Source of the DNA: Acheta domesticus
Lineage: Eukaryota > Arthropoda > Insecta > Orthoptera > Gryllidae
Direction of reading: 5' to 3'
Assembly (NCBI GenBank): GCA_031308135.1
Contig: JAHLJT010000631.1
Coordinates: 151,587,425 to 151,651,424, forward strand
Length of the DNA stretch: 64,000 bases
Part shown: piece by piece, positions 1 through 12,690 of the stretch
How the letters are laid out: the number at the start of each line of letters is the position of its first letter
How positions within the stretch are numbered: position 1 is the stretch's first letter
Translations under genes and position numbers: made by a program
Notes under the pieces: generated by a model
Databases searched by the model: none
Told to the model about the DNA's origin: nothing
Seen by the model: only the letters and a program-made list of their open reading frames with translations

Positions 1-212
1 ATCTATGTGTATCTATGTGCATGTGTAAGAGGAGAGGATACGAGGAAGGAAAAATTGGTCCGTTATCAGTTTGTCAGGGTATTGCTTTGGCGTTCGCCTG
101 AATTCTCCTCCATACAGCGGCTGAATCTGATGTAGCGATATAGCTTGTGTCGGAAATACGTCACCGTCGGGTCTCGAACTCTAATACCTGCTGTCCGAGT
201 CACTGAAGGGCA
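1..212 (-). repeat. SINE family A copy, cut by the window start
   Basis: This resembles the better preserved copy at 19955-20503. Shared parts are the GAGGAGAATTC-type block (reverse complement near 105-118), the block read on plus as GGTATTGCT...GGCGTTCGCCTG, and a terminal tRNA-like head around 160-212 with GGGTCTCGAACTC (box B region) followed by GAGTCACTGA (box A side). The head is at the right, so the element reads on the minus strand. The tail lies outside the window. Boundaries are approximate. Confidence 0.55.
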
Positions 213-436
213 GTGGCAATGCTGGATCTGAGGTAAACGCGGCCGGTTTCTGTTTGAGAGTTCTGACGCTCCGGACGAAGGGGCCGAGCGAGCGCTGGCC
301 GCGACGGGTGGGGGGCGGAGACGCTGGCCACAGGATGTGGTCCGGAAGCACTTTCCCGCGGTGGTAGCGCCGCAGAACCTGCGGTGACAGCTACAGTGGC
401 GCTAGCGGTGTTGATGGGGCAGCGGTAGGGGTACAA
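200..436 (-). other. Exon-like GC-rich open frame, unrecognised
   Basis: A GC-rich island inside AT-rich DNA is open on the minus strand for 78 codons. It is preceded by a pyrimidine-rich AATTCTTCTTCAG that would serve as a 3' splice site at 437-438. The frame starts with YPYRCPINTASATVAV and is rich in Pro, Ala, Ser and Arg. Against it, the stop at 200-202 falls inside the SINE head, so the end would be TE-derived. No family is recognised; it may simply be a CpG-rich stretch without stops. Confidence 0.18.
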
Positions 437-3400
437 CTGAAGAAGAATTGGTGAATTTTTTGTTGTATTACAATGGCTTGGTCGGACGTGTGATACTGTA
501 TAATCTGTTTATAATTTCACGTTAAAATTTCTGTTCTTGGTGGGTTGATAGTACAGATTTTAATAAGCATGTAATTCCAAAATGTATATTTGAATTGATG
601 CCTTATTGTACGTGGCGAAACTCAGGCCACGAGGCCTGCTCTTACGTCTGACCACGCAAATTTCACTACCATCCTTTCACCAACTAGCGGAGAAAGAAGG
701 AACGAAGGATTTTTTTCTCCCTCCGATCTACCCTCCGATCGGCTTTGAACCTGCGATGTGGGGTATAACAGCCCGACACCATCGATACACCATCCGTTAC
801 ACTATCGACACCGTCAAGATATTTGCATAGGTATATGAAACAGGATAATGAACAACTGGCAAAGCTCAAAAAGCCACCATTCGTACTTATTGAAAATGTA
901 AAATGAAACTGAAATTGTTCAGTCCCACTGAGAGTTTACATTATTTAGAAGAAATCTGCAGGAACGAACTGTATAATAATAGCCAATGTCCATGTGTTCA
1001 ATGCCAAAACAATATTTAAAGAAAAAACGATGACAAAAATATGCTGTAGAAATCAATGATAGGATCTACTCACATTCAGTATGAAAATGATTTTACAAAA
1101 CTTAATTTTAAAATAATGTCACGTGGTAAAGGGGAAAGAAAAAGAGTATACCCTACTCACAACCATTAATTCCACATTGGTGAGGTACTCAAATATAATT
1201 ACTGGAAATTTTCATCATTTTGCTACACACGATTGTGTAAGACAAATTATGAAGTATTTACTCATCAGTGCATTATGAGCAATTCCAGAGAGTAATTAGG
1301 GTAGAAGAAAATATCTTTATACTCTATTTTTTTCGGTAGGAGAATTAGATTGAATTTGACCGGAAATAGGATTTTTTGTTGTCTGGGTAAGGTATGTAAC
1401 ACTATCCAACCCACTACGCGTCAACCTAGAGTTTGCAGTCATCTTCACACAGCAGAAAACAAGGACGAACTTACAACCCTCCAACTATACCGTGGCGTAC
1501 TTCAAATGAATCAAATGAAATCACTTTAAATGAACTGACATCACAAACATTACTACAATCAACTTCAAGAATAAGTAGAATACCGAATTTAAGTATGCAA
1601 TGTAGCGAAGTACAGATGTGATTTTAACGGAAATATAGTTTTGGGGAGTCGTATTATTTCGAAATTTTTGTTTTGTTCTTTATGTTCGTCCGTCTGTGAA
1701 CATCACTTCCGCTTAAACCGTACGGAGAATATAATCATAAGGATCTGGCTCAACTTGAAACTCTCCAAATTTGCCAAAAGATGTTTTTTGAATTTTGGGG
1801 CAATTTATAGGAAATTTATGTTATATTTTTAAATATTAGAATTTGTATGCGAACAGCTCCAAATAATTTCTTCATTTCTTGTAAAAATAGTTGTTATTTT
1901 AACAATAAATTTAATACGCTTATAAATGATGTAAAGATCCTTTTTAGTTAAAACCTCTGAAGTGTAGAAAATTGCAAAAAATGCATCTTTTATTAGAATC
2001 TCTTCCATTCCTTCTTTTTTAAGCTAGATAATTTGTTCTTATTGAAAATCAATTGTTCAATAATGAGAATTGAAATTTAAAAATTTCATTGTTAATGACT
2101 TCCAAGTACAGTGTTTTTTTTATTATTAGTGGGTTTGATTCACTTTTGTATCAAACAGTAAAATTTTCAAAAATACCTCAACAAATTTTCCCAAAAAACA
2201 TATACAACTTCTTTCTTTCAGATTCTTGGTGCAGGTAGAGCAGAATAAAAAAAACATAAATTACACCTATATTCTTTTCAAACCTCTCACACCTCCTTTT
2301 TTGAAATTGAATTTTACATTGCAGGTGAATGGTATGATTTAATGCGTTTTTGACGCAGCAACTTAAAATGTTGCAGCTAATGAAGTATGTGGGAATTGCA
2401 AATGTTTTCGAGTTCATGCGAACATAAAACAGGGCAAAATTAAAAAGCAAACAAACAATCTTTTCTCGAAATAGACTCGATTTTTTTCCTCGAAAGTTAT
2501 TTCACAAAATTTCCTCTGAAAAGTGTTTGTAATATTTTACGATATTTCCGTAATATCACTTCGAATATACTCTTCGAGATACGAGAAATTAAGAAATCAG
2601 AAAAATACATTTTATACAGTATCTAAAAACCCTTTTATTATTAAAATGAAAAATAAACGATTGTATTAATTGAAATGTGCTCTAAATATCGCGTTCAACC
2701 AGATTTTGTTTATAGTGTACGAATTTTATTTTTTTGTAGTAGTGTAAGGTAAAAAGGAAACGACTTCCAAGCAATGTTAGAATGAGCGGAAATGTTGTTG
2801 AATATCATTTAGATATCAAGATTTGGCGTTGATATACATATTATTGTGGAGAGATTAGCAATAAGAAGTAATTTTTGTTATGATGTGTGTGTCAGACGCT
2901 GATAGGAATGGAGATAAGATGCTATGATTCAACAGTTGGGTGAAAAGTTTTCCTGAAATGAGTTTGGTTGAAATCTTAGTAGTATTGATTACAAAATAAT
3001 TATCTTGTGTACATACGTAATTGTCACACAAAATACGACAAAATACGCGATAAGTTGCATATTTATTAGTTTTAAACACATTAATCAATTTCTTGCGAGT
3101 CACAGGTGTGTTATAGAGTTCGAAGGTACTTGAAGTTTCTTACAAAAGCCTACTCGACCGTGCATCTTTTGTTTCGGGAATCTCTAGTCGTCAATAACAC
3201 TAACAACGTCAGAAAGGAGAGGTACCAAGAAGAACCTATCAAGAACACATCCACACATTCAAACATATTTCAAAGCCCTACGAATGTTTTATTTTTACGT
3301 ATTTGTGCCGAAGCTGATTACTCTCAAGCCTCCAATGATGCACTTCAAACCTTACAGTAGATACAAACACTGTAGCAAGAGCTTCCCCGATACAACTCAG

Positions 3401-4657
3401 AGAGACTAGGGCGAAACATCCAAGCGACTATGAGCATCTCGCTCATCAGCGACTTCCGATTGACACGCGTCTTTAGCTGAGAGGCCTCTCAACGAAGCGG
3501 CGTTACCCGGACAGCCATGAAGGCGTGGACTGGAGCCGCGGAAGCTCACGTATAAATACGAGCGAGATTCTAAACCATATCCCTTCAGACCGAAGCGTGG
3601 GCCCTGATCGCTATCAAATAAATTCTGCCATCCAGGGCGGCAAATTCAAATGTAGAAAAGTTTCAGTCACTTCGAAATGTGATTCGAAAATTTATAACAA
3701 TGATTTTATCAAATGTATGATAAAACTTAAAACTGACTTCATAATGTACAATATCAACAATTTTGTGATGTGTTAATATTTTTTTTCTCTTCGAAATACT
3801 ACTTCTAGTTTGGTGTTACCTCACTCTCATAATGCTCTCCCATAACTCCCTGCCCATACTTTAAGTCATTTACTTCATGTAAAATGTAAATAAAGTCCTA
3901 AACTATTTGTACATAATAATTACCTTTACTAGATTGGCATGAAGCTCTTGAACGTGACACATTATGGTATTACGAAGATGTGAATGGTCAATACGTTAAA
4001 TGTGGTGTTATGAGAATCTAATTACTTTGAATTTATTTTCATATTAAAATTCAGGTCTTAGACATATACGCCACTACACAACACTTAGTTGAGAAGTGAA
4101 ATCAGAAAATGGTTAATTTACAGCTTTTTATTATGATAGAATGAATTCTTTAAGTAATCCCAAGGTTATTGTAGAAGTTTTATGTGAATAGATTGAATGT
4201 TAAGACTAACAATTGCGAATGAAATTTCGTGCTAAAGAATAAAAACGATGTCTAAATGTTTAAAGGGTTTCACTTCCTAGTTGCAGACTTTAAATCTAAC
4301 ACTTGTCTCATGCGAAAAGGAGACCAATTCTTGAAACTAATTTCAATATTTAATGCTAAGATAAATAACTGAGAATTAGACATTTCAATCTTCAAACAAC
4401 GTACACAGTGGTACGAATTGAAACAATTTACCGACAAATTATATGTGTGATTTAATTTTAATAATTAAAAACAGTTACTGCAATATTCATGGTCCCATTA
4501 AAAAAAATCTCCCGTAGTATATTATCTCCGACGTCTTTAAATTTCTTGTGCCATACGAGTAATTTGAGTAATACGATATTTCATTTTTGAAACTGTCATA
4601 GAAAAAACACGTAGAAACAACGCAGCAAAAGAAACAGCTTCTGCGAGTGGCACTCAC
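437..4657. other. Anonymous AT-rich stretch
   Basis: No gene or recognisable element was found. All open frames are under 95 codons and low in complexity. A moderately GC-rich patch at 3360-3660 carries TATAAATA at 3551 and AATAAA at 3616, a spacing like the TATA-to-poly(A) part of a short LTR, but I found no TG...CA ends or target-site duplication, so it is not called. Confidence 0.5.
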
Positions 4658-5085
4658 CAGGGCGGCGGAGACGAGCGATGTGGGCCGCATGTCGGAAGCG
4701 CCGCCGGGCAGTCGCTGGGTCGATCGGGGTCCGGGCGGAGGGACTCGCTGCGGAGCGAGCCGGGCGAGCACTGGCGCGGGTCGCGGCGCGCGCTGCGGCG
4801 GCGGAGGCGGCGGAGGGGGCGGGGCGATCAGCTGATCCGGCGCGCGCCGCCGGGCTCGTGCGGGAGGCGGTGGCGCTGCGCGGCACGAGGTCCAAGAGAG
4901 ACTGCGGCGGCGGCGCGGCGGCGCGGCCGCGTGGGGACCCCGCCGGCCCACGCCCACCCGCCGCCGCCGCCGCCGACGTCAGTCGACCGCGGAACTCGCT
5001 CTCCGCGCCGCCCGCGCCGCCCGATTCCCAGAGCGTGAACGAGTCGTCGCCGCAGAGCGCGCGCCGCTTCTTGCACTTCAAAAGA
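4658..5085 (-). CDS. Candidate internal coding exon in a CpG island
   Basis: Read on the minus strand, the segment is preceded by TTCTAAGTG (branch-point-like), a run of nine T and AACATTCGCAG, a textbook 3' splice site ending at 5086. It is followed at 4657 by CTG|GTGAGTG, a strong 5' splice site. The frame between them stays open for the full 428 nt, with phase 2 at entry and phase 1 at exit. Its first part reads LLKCKKRRALCGDDSFTLWE, which looks protein-like; the rest is Ala/Arg/Pro-rich and low in complexity. No family is recognised. The alternative is a first-exon CpG island with a chance acceptor. Both splice sites are seen directly; coding status is inference. Confidence 0.42.
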
Positions 5086-5470
5086 CTGCGAATGTTAAAA
5101 AAAAACACTTAGAAAAGCACATATAAACACTCCCTGGTTTGTCCGCAATTACCAATGACTTAGGCGAGCGCTGCCTAAAATATACTGCAGGAGCCTACTT
5201 CATTTCTGGGCCCTCTTTGCCTTTAAAGCTTGTACTTACATGTATGACAGAATTTACTAGTAAATAAACAGAACATTTCAATGAATATTGAACAAAAATT
5301 AAATTATAAAATTTAAATAAAATGTATTTTTTGTTGAAGAAGTGACCGGTTCGCCACACGAAGAATCTCTTCCCCAAATGTAAAATAATTCCCCAAACTG
5401 GCAGGTGAAAAAAGGAGGAAATCAGTGACATCAAATTTATGGAACAAAAATTTCATTTCATAACGCTATG
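5086..5470. other. AT-rich spacer
   Basis: No gene, repeat terminus or clear poly(A) signal on either strand could be supported here. If the flanking candidate exons are real it is intronic or intergenic. Confidence 0.4.
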
Positions 5471-5542
5471 TTATAGGGCTTGTTTCAAAATTTTCACGGA
5501 GGCCACGGCGTCCTTGGCATCCACTGTGCTCATGCCTACGCC
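5471..5542 (-). CDS. Candidate short terminal coding exon
   Basis: On the minus strand, TTTCCCAGATCTTTATGTAACAG is followed by 23 codons, GVGMSTVDAKDAV... ending KILKQAL, then TAA at 5473-5471. The island is GC-rich with protein-like composition in a strongly AT-rich neighbourhood, which suggests a real last exon. No downstream AATAAA is obvious. It is too short to assign to a family; the C-terminus was not recognised. It could also continue through a weak donor (TCC|GTGAAA) before the stop. Confidence 0.3.
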   Translation of the reverse strand, partial: GVGMSTVDAKDAVASVKILKQAL

Positions 5543-7999
5543 CTGTTACATAAAGATCTGGGAAACCAAATAATGTTCTTTTCTACAACCTCTAAATATT
5601 CTTCTACAATAAAAACAATAAAAAATTCTTCTACAATATTTCTCTAATTTCCAACTCTATATGCAAAAATCTACGAATAATGTTCATGAATCCACCATTA
5701 AAAAAGGATTTCCCATGAGAAGCAGAAACCTGCTATTATTGCTATTAATAATTTTTTAAAACCCTCATTTCCTCTCCTTCCACTAAAACTAATTAAATAG
5801 TTCAAATAAGTTAACTGTATCTCTAAAGGCACAAGCAGACCTGCATGACCAGTATTTAAAATATTATGTCAATTTTTTTAACTTGAACTAACACATGTAA
5901 AGCCATTGGTCTGAACAGTTTTTAATAAATCAACTTACAAAAAAGGGGGTCGCGCAACGCCGTTTGCGAGCGCGTGAGCGGGTCAACTGGCGGAGAGGTC
6001 GCCCCGCCTACACCCCCGGGAGGGGGGGCGCAGGGGCAGCGATGGCGGCGCCCGTGATGGAAGCGTCAAGGCGACGCGACGGAGAACAATAATGATAATA
6101 TAATTATGTTGACAATTTTTAAGAGAATGCGGCAGTGTCGCTGCTTACATTGAAACTGACGGACAACGTATTTGTCCTTGTGAAGATAATGCGAGGATGG
6201 AAGAAGAAACGAACTTCGTGAGACTGTTACATTGTGAACGTGAAGGTCGCATTGATAATTATGATTAGAGGCCGGAAGTTCAAGCATTTCTTTTACCTAA
6301 AACAGGCGGGAAAAAGGCATTTGTTTTTCTAAAATAGGCATGCAAAAACGGTAAATATTCAAAATAAAGAAGGGTAAAAATACAGGAAAAGTTGAAAAAT
6401 CACCATTTAAAAGTAGTTATTGTAAATAAATTATTAATTAAAATGATTCACATTTCTATTCTAACTCTAAAATTTACATTAGCACCCACGTAGACTGAAA
6501 CTCATTAGCTCTCACGTTTCTTTGTAATCTTGACTGCACATAGCCAACCGATATGACAATCACGAATATATTTTTATTCGCGACGCTGTCTTCATGAAAT
6601 GCCTTTGTGAACTCCTTTTTGAATCTAGAAATGATATCTGTAAAAACGGGATTATAGATTTTGTTCTCCTTACTTGTGTAATTGCCAGAATGGAAAAGAC
6701 AACAAGAAGAAACTTAGAAGGGGTATATCGTGTACAGACAGCTCCATTCTCAAAAGGGATCAGAGGCCATATACACACATAGGATGAGATTTCTCGTGAG
6801 CGAACCATTTCGTCAGCATCAACGAGAAATATCAAAAATCTTCACTGGTATCATCTTCTTTTAGATTTTTTAACACAACCTGCCACTGGAACCTCCGGTT
6901 CTACAGAAAGACAACACACGGCCGTGCCTTAACATTTCCAAGCTTGCAGTTATGTTTCCAGCTTGATAATGATCGGTACCTGGAGGGAGGAAAAGGGAGA
7001 TAATGACGAAAGAGGCAAAAAACGCACAAATAAGACAAAATGTCAAAAATAGGCATCAGAAGCTAAAACAGGCAAAAAAAGGCAAAACGAACATCTACTA
7101 AAACAACTTGAGAAGTACATATAGTGATTTCTATTGTTAAAAGTCATAAAAATTGTAAAAATAATAATTTCCCCAACATCCGGGTTCTAATAATAATAGT
7201 CACGAAAATTATGAAGTGATGATGACGGTGTAAGTAAATGAGAAGAAACGCATAAAATATCTGAAGATTGAAAACATAGATAAAACGAGAATATACGTGT
7301 AGAAATTATGTCGCCAAGTGTATTGAAAACTCGCTATCCGAATGGCATCGCTGACGTACGCGACGTTAATGACAACAACACGAGACTCGGGCTTTTCTCA
7401 TCCTGGTTGTGCTTCACGCTGCAATGTGAGTGACACATTTGGATCGTAAGCATGACTCGTGTGTCACGCTTTAACGATTGCACTACAAGGACACACTCTC
7501 GAACAAAAATAGTGACTAATAGCTTGTGTCGAAGAAGAATATTGTTTCTTACATTTCTTATCATTATTATTAATTAATTGAACAAAACTGAAAAATAATA
7601 TATTTATTTTATTATTCAAAGAAGAAATTCTTAGATTATAACACAAATAATATTAATAAATTTATTAAAACGATTACTTTCTAAGATTCTTGAGATTAGC
7701 TCATAAATGATTAATTTGATTGTTGAATTCAGTTATTCACTGGTGATCTAAACTCAATAATCTTACAATTAATTTTAAACGGGTCAAGAAACAAATTGCA
7801 TAATCAAAATATTATGCTAATTATTAATTATTGATATATTATATCTTTTGAATAATTTATATATTATACATTATACATACACTTTATTTATATTTTCCTT
7901 ATCATGCTTTAAGAGTATGATTTGTTTCTGGTGTAACGGCTATAAAAATAAATTTAAAAATTAGTAAAAAATAAGTAAATACATAAATGCTGCGAGGTA
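5543..7999. other. AT-rich stretch with one GC island
   Basis: A GC-rich, CpG-dense patch at 5946-6075 has no supported frame or splice signals. At 6264 a TAGAGGCCGGAAGTTC motif and at about 6885 an imperfect inverted partner (reverse complement TAGAACCGGAGGTTCC) hint at a decayed hAT-like element, but no 8-bp duplication flanks them. AAACAGGC-type motifs recur at 6300 and 7060 in the same direction. Nothing else is recognisable. Confidence 0.35.
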
Positions 8000-8430
8000 A
8001 TGAAAATGCATTCCTTTTCTCCTTCAAATGAACATTTGAGCATGTTCGAATTGCATTTAGTGTTGAGTGTTACGAGTGGCGACCTAGCCCTACCTAGTCT
8101 GAGCTTCGTTTCGGAGGGGGAGCAGCTGCGAGGCACAGGCGCAAACGCGGGGCGCGGCACTGGCCACTTCCGATTCCGTCGCAGCGACGGTGCAGGCCGC
8201 GTTCCGCTGCGTCATCGCTATTACCACGAGGCATCGGCAACTGTTTTCCAGCGCTTACTCCTCGAAACAGGCGCGTCGAGGAAAGCGGTTGACATCCAAG
8301 GGTTTCACTTCGTGCGTCCATAGAGAGCAGACAATGAAAACGATATCCTGCGATGGTTCTGTTGTGACTCATTTGATTCGAAAATTCTTGAAAGAAAAAG
8401 CGAATACAGAAAAAGAATTAAGGGAATAAC
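8000..8430. other. GC-rich island, no supported gene
   Basis: GC- and CpG-rich between about 8080 and 8310 and open on both strands (107 and 92 codons). Neither frame has convincing splice sites or a recognisable domain. It may be a promoter-type CpG island or the GC-rich part of a degraded element. Confidence 0.25.
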
Positions 8431-9119
8431 ATATTCGTTAAACTCCCTTTTTCTCTCTGAAAACTCGTCATAAATTTGGGCACTCTCTCTTTAGGGAGAG
8501 TTTTGACGATTCAGCTCGGCGCTTATTCCCGCGTTGAAGTCTCTCCCCCTACCTTGCGTCCGTGGCGTGTGGGCCTGTGCGCGGGGTATCGTCCGCTTCC
8601 AGAGGTGACAGTGGCTGGGAAGATGGGCGCATTAGCGGGGCAGTGAAACTTTTTCCCGTGTGCCGCCGCTGAAGTTGTTATGGTCGGTTGTTGGGGGGGG
8701 GGGAGGTTTCCGTTGCTCTTCGCGGAAGTCGTCGCATGCGGTTAACGGGCCACTTGGACACGAGGATGCAGATGAGTAGCGCACTCTGAGATCGTTCAAC
8801 TAAATGTTTGCCAATTAAGCGCCTTTCATTACTTTACTTTCGCATAATTACATGTACTGTATCTGAATAGATTGAAAGTGAATAGTTCCGGTGACGATTC
8901 AATAATAATTATTTCATAATAAAAAAATATTTTTTAAAATAAATTTAGAGTATATTCATAGACCAAAAATCTGATTTCCTGCTCTCGACGCAATGCACAA
9001 CGTTCAACGTTTAGAAAATGTGCATCAAAACATCCTACTCAGAGAACATTCAATGAACGCTACAACTCTTCAGCTGACAGTCAAAATGTGAGCTCAACTC
9101 TTGATGTGGTTTTGTACAT
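8431..9119. other. Unassigned stretch
   Basis: Contains a G-run at about 8691-8702 and a moderately GC-rich patch, then AT-rich DNA. No gene, terminus or duplication was found. Confidence 0.4.
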
Positions 9120-9660
9120 GAGGCTTATATATTTTCAATTTTTTCTCAAAAATTACTCCAAAATTCTGGATTAAATTGCTTTCTCGAAAAGAGCAAAGAA
9201 CTCTTAAAAATAACCCAGATTTTCTCTTTCATTGAACTCTCTAAATTTTTTAAACCTCCAAAAGTTCAATTTTTCCGCGTTTTCTGACAACTATGTGCTA
9301 TATTGGATATACCTATTTTTTCCTTAATAAAATATCTCCTTTTAATATAGAATTGAAAATAATATCACGTACAGTTTTTTCGAAGATATGAGTAGTTTTC
9401 GCGTAATTTTTCTTGAGATATAAGCATTACAATATTTTCTCAGAAAATGCTCCTATTTTTTCTTTTGCACTAATAGAACAAAATATGTTAATAAAAATTT
9501 GTTCAAGTCTCATTTTCAAAATTGCTAAACTTAAACCCTGCAAAACACAATATTGATTACAGAGTTTTTTTCCTTAATGAAATCTATTCTCAAAAATTGG
9601 ATTTTGGAATAACTTCAAGTTTTGAAAATTGTCAATGCAGACGTTCAACATTGTTTTTAA
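9120..9660 (-). repeat. Diverged HINE-like body fragment
   Basis: Poly-A/T-rich text with the recurring phrases of the dispersed family: TTTTCTCAAAAATTACTCC, GTAGTTTTCGCGTAATTTT and CTTAATGAAATCTATTCTC. These are diverged minus-strand forms of the internal module seen at 24500-25700. No terminus is preserved. Confidence 0.4.
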
Positions 9661-10739
9661 AGCACTCCTGAGTTTACCTTTAAGTCTGGGAGAGAATGGT
9701 AACGTGAATGGCTTTCTGAATCTAAGAAATGAGTTTTAATCCAAGCGTGGGAAAAATAGGTATCTCCACTTGGAAACACTTTTGCAGATCCTAGTATTGT
9801 TACAATAAGGCGTAGCCCGAACGAATAATGCACGAAAGTATGTTCTGCAGAGCCTCCAATTTAAATTTAGGATACATAATGAAGTGTAAACCGGTTGTCG
9901 GACAGACGACTCCCACACACAATGTCTCCTTTCCTCAAAATTCTCTAAATTTCCAGACTTTAAAAGCTAAAAGTTTGACGATCTGGGTATATGTGAAACG
10001 ACGGTAAATGTTCTTATAGTTTGTTACGCATTTCATAATAAAATTTATTGAAATTGAGTTTTGAATAAACGACAATAGCTACGTAAGAAGAAATCAATAC
10101 AGATTATTGAAAATGAGTGGTAATGTAAGGTATACATTAAAGAGAATTCATTCAAAACAATTATTCTCAATTTTGTAAGAAGTTAGCTTTACTCTAGTAA
10201 AAACAAAACCTTGAATTGTTGGTGCAGACGGCGCCTGCGGTGGCCCGATGGGAAGGCAGAGATTAGGCGCACGCCAGCTGCTCCCTATCGCGCGGGGCGG
10301 CGGGAAACGGGCCGGGCCTTGGGCGCGGGCGGCCGGCGCGGCGCGGCGCGGCTGCCGGAAGGCCGCGCAGCGTCACAGGCGCCTCGCCTCCTCGCGTGGT
10401 TAGAATAGTTATCGCAGCCTCTGCCTCCTCCTCGCTCGAGGCCACGCATGCGCGTGCCGTGCCGTGCCGCTCCGCCGATGAGGCGCGCGCTCTGCGAACG
10501 GTCCACTCACACACGCTTCCCGCAACTCACCCGCACGCGCCCCACGCCCACCCACTCACAAATCCCCAACTGCAGTAATATAGCGAAATCAAACACTACA
10601 CCTTCTCCTGGAAAAGCGATAAGGAAACTGCTTACAAGGCGAGGAAAGAGTAGTGCTATTTTGTAACAAAGAATGAACATGTTGGATTTGAAACTAATTG
10701 TGCTATAACAGCATATACTAACTCAAATTATTTCTAAAT
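9661..10739. other. Unassigned stretch with a CpG island at 10211-10570
   Basis: The island is highly CpG-rich and ends in CACGC/CCCAC-rich sequence. Open frames exist on both strands but have only low-complexity Arg/Ala/Pro composition. A GGGTGAGTTG donor-like motif occurs on the minus strand at about 10525-10532 without a convincing exon. It looks like a promoter-type island; no gene is called. Confidence 0.3.
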
Positions 10740-11740
10740 TTGCAATTTTCAAAAATTTACAGAGTTTAACACACATGAGACCCGCGACATTCATTATTTT
10801 AAGCGTCTGTTTTATCCGTGGAAAATACATAAAACATATTTGAACGGTTTTTGAGAAAACGTATTTTTTTTAAAAGACTTTAATTTCAAACCCAAATTAC
10901 CGGAAAACTACTTGGTCTCTCATTAAACTGTACATGACCCTTTTTAAAGAGCCGATTTTCGGTAAAGATTTTGCCTAAGGCAAAAGCCGGTATCTGTTGT
11001 CATTTTTGTTAACCTTATGCAATTTTCGAAAGAACGGAGAGTTCGCCGAAAATAGGACTAGCACCATACTTTTTACCGTCGTTTATTACATACGTGGAAA
11101 AAAATTAAAGAAAAAATTGGAGTAGTTTTTGAGACAAAAAATTTTCTTTAAAAAAATTGCCTATATTTCGAGCAAAATTACACGAAACAAAGACATTGCA
11201 TATGACCTTATTTCAATATCTGCCTCTAAAGCATAAATTTCACTGTAGAAAAATCTCCATCCATTGTAGTCGCAGCAAGGCGCTGAAGAAATTGCACTTT
11301 TGCAATTTTCGAAAAATTAGTAATTTCAACGAGCATGAAATTTGTACCATTCTCTTAAACGTCCTTTACTAAGTCTCTTAAGCTATCCGAGAACAAAGTT
11401 TAATCAAAAACTTTCGAGTCATTATTGAGAAAATTTTGAAAATGTTTTTGAGGCTTCATGTAGAATTCCCTCAAAAATCAAAATATCCGTTTGAAATTAC
11501 CAAAGCCTCGAGATCGTTCAGATTGATTGTAAAAGAAATATGAACGGTTTAGGCGCTAGCTTTGTTCACAGACGATCAAATGGACGCACAGACAGGCATA
11601 TAGGCTTTTGCCGTCAATCGATTTTTCGGTATTAAAGGTTCCACAAAACGTATTCCGGTTACAGGAAGTGTTTAAGGAAGTAATTTACTATATACTGGCA
11701 GAATGTGGCGTCGCCGACGCTTTAAACTACCTTTGGTTGT
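10740..11740 (+). repeat. HINE-like dispersed repeat, diverged
   Basis: Plus-orientation body text (AAAGAAAAAATTGGAGTAG, TTTTTGAGACAAAAAATT, ACGAACATGACCTT-type phrases) ends with the family's diagnostic 3' part: GAACGGTTTAGGCGCTAGC, a short GACGGAC-like tract (11572-11600) and TCAATCGATTTTTCGGTAT at about 11616. No intact terminus was found. Confidence 0.55.
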
Positions 11741-12239
11741 TTGAATTCTGTTTTTTCTTTCTTCGGTTTTGACTCCTCTTTGTTCAGTTTAGAGGTTTTG
11801 TCAGCGTTGCAAACTAACAACTTAAATTTTGCATTATTTTGTGATATTGACCACAATGTCTACCTCTGGCTTTCCTGAACTTAGGTAATGTAATGTTTTC
11901 ATAAAATTGACTTCGTCAAAGTTATTTCTGAAGGTTTTTCTATTGAATTTGATGTACATATATTAAAAATCAATCTGAAAACCAAAAGACGTCCGCAAGC
12001 ACCCGTTTCTCTGTTGCACTTCCGAGTCACTTGGCTTAGCTTTTTCTCACGTAAAAATTATAGTCTTCTCGATACTCTTTGAAGAATGACACTGATACCC
12101 GCAGCCCAGACACAGCGACCGGCTCGATTACACAGCTATGCTCTTCTCGGAGACGTGCACCCACGGCCGTCTCATCCGAGCAACTCGATAGGACCTCCAC
12201 TCATTTAGTTCATTCTCCGTGAAAGGAAATTCTTCGCTT
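11741..12239. other. Unassigned stretch
   Basis: No gene or recognisable repeat. The right part (12040-12230) is moderately GC-rich and leads into the CTTCGTC array. Confidence 0.4.
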
Positions 12240-12690
12240 TTGTATTCTCGCATAGTTTGTCTTCTAAGACTTCTACTATTTCTTCGCCTTCGTCTTCTTC
12301 TTCGTTTTCTTCTTCGTCATCCTCTTCGTCTTCGCCATCCTCTTAGCCTTCGTCATTCTCTTCGTCTTCCTCATTTTCTTCGTCTTCGTCATCCTCTTCG
12401 TTTTCATCATCCTCTTGTCTTCGTCATCCTCTTGTCTTCCTCTTTTCTTTGTCTTCATTTTCGTCTTCATCTTCCCCTTTCTTCTTCTACTTCGTCTTTT
12501 TCTTCCTATTTCTCTTCGTCTTCCTCCATGCCTTCCTCTACAATTCCCCCTGTCTCTTCGTCTTTCTTGTCTTTCTCTTCTTCTTCATCTACTCTTTCTC
12601 TTCGTCTTCATCTATGTCTTTCTCTTCGTCTTCATCTACGTCGATATTGGTACTGGAGTTTAATCATTGCCACCTATATCTATTTAGGTG
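12240..12690 (+). repeat. Degenerate CTTCGTC/CTTCTTC array with a conserved flank
   Basis: About 400 bp of imperfect TTCTTCGTC-type units, then a non-repetitive flank TTCATCTACGTCGATATTGG and about 40 more bases to 12690. The same flank, reverse-complemented, borders the large array at 62973-64000. The long Leu/Phe/Ser or Lys/Met/Thr open frames inside are by-products of the repeat and are not genes. Confidence 0.7.

Noticed and set aside
3106..3700. Possible second LTR (TATAAATA at 3551, AATAAA at 3616)
   Set aside because: No TG...CA termini with a matching target-site duplication were found.
6264..6900. Possible hAT-like element with TAGAGGCCGGAAGTTC ends
   Set aside because: The right end is imperfect and the 8-bp flanks do not match.
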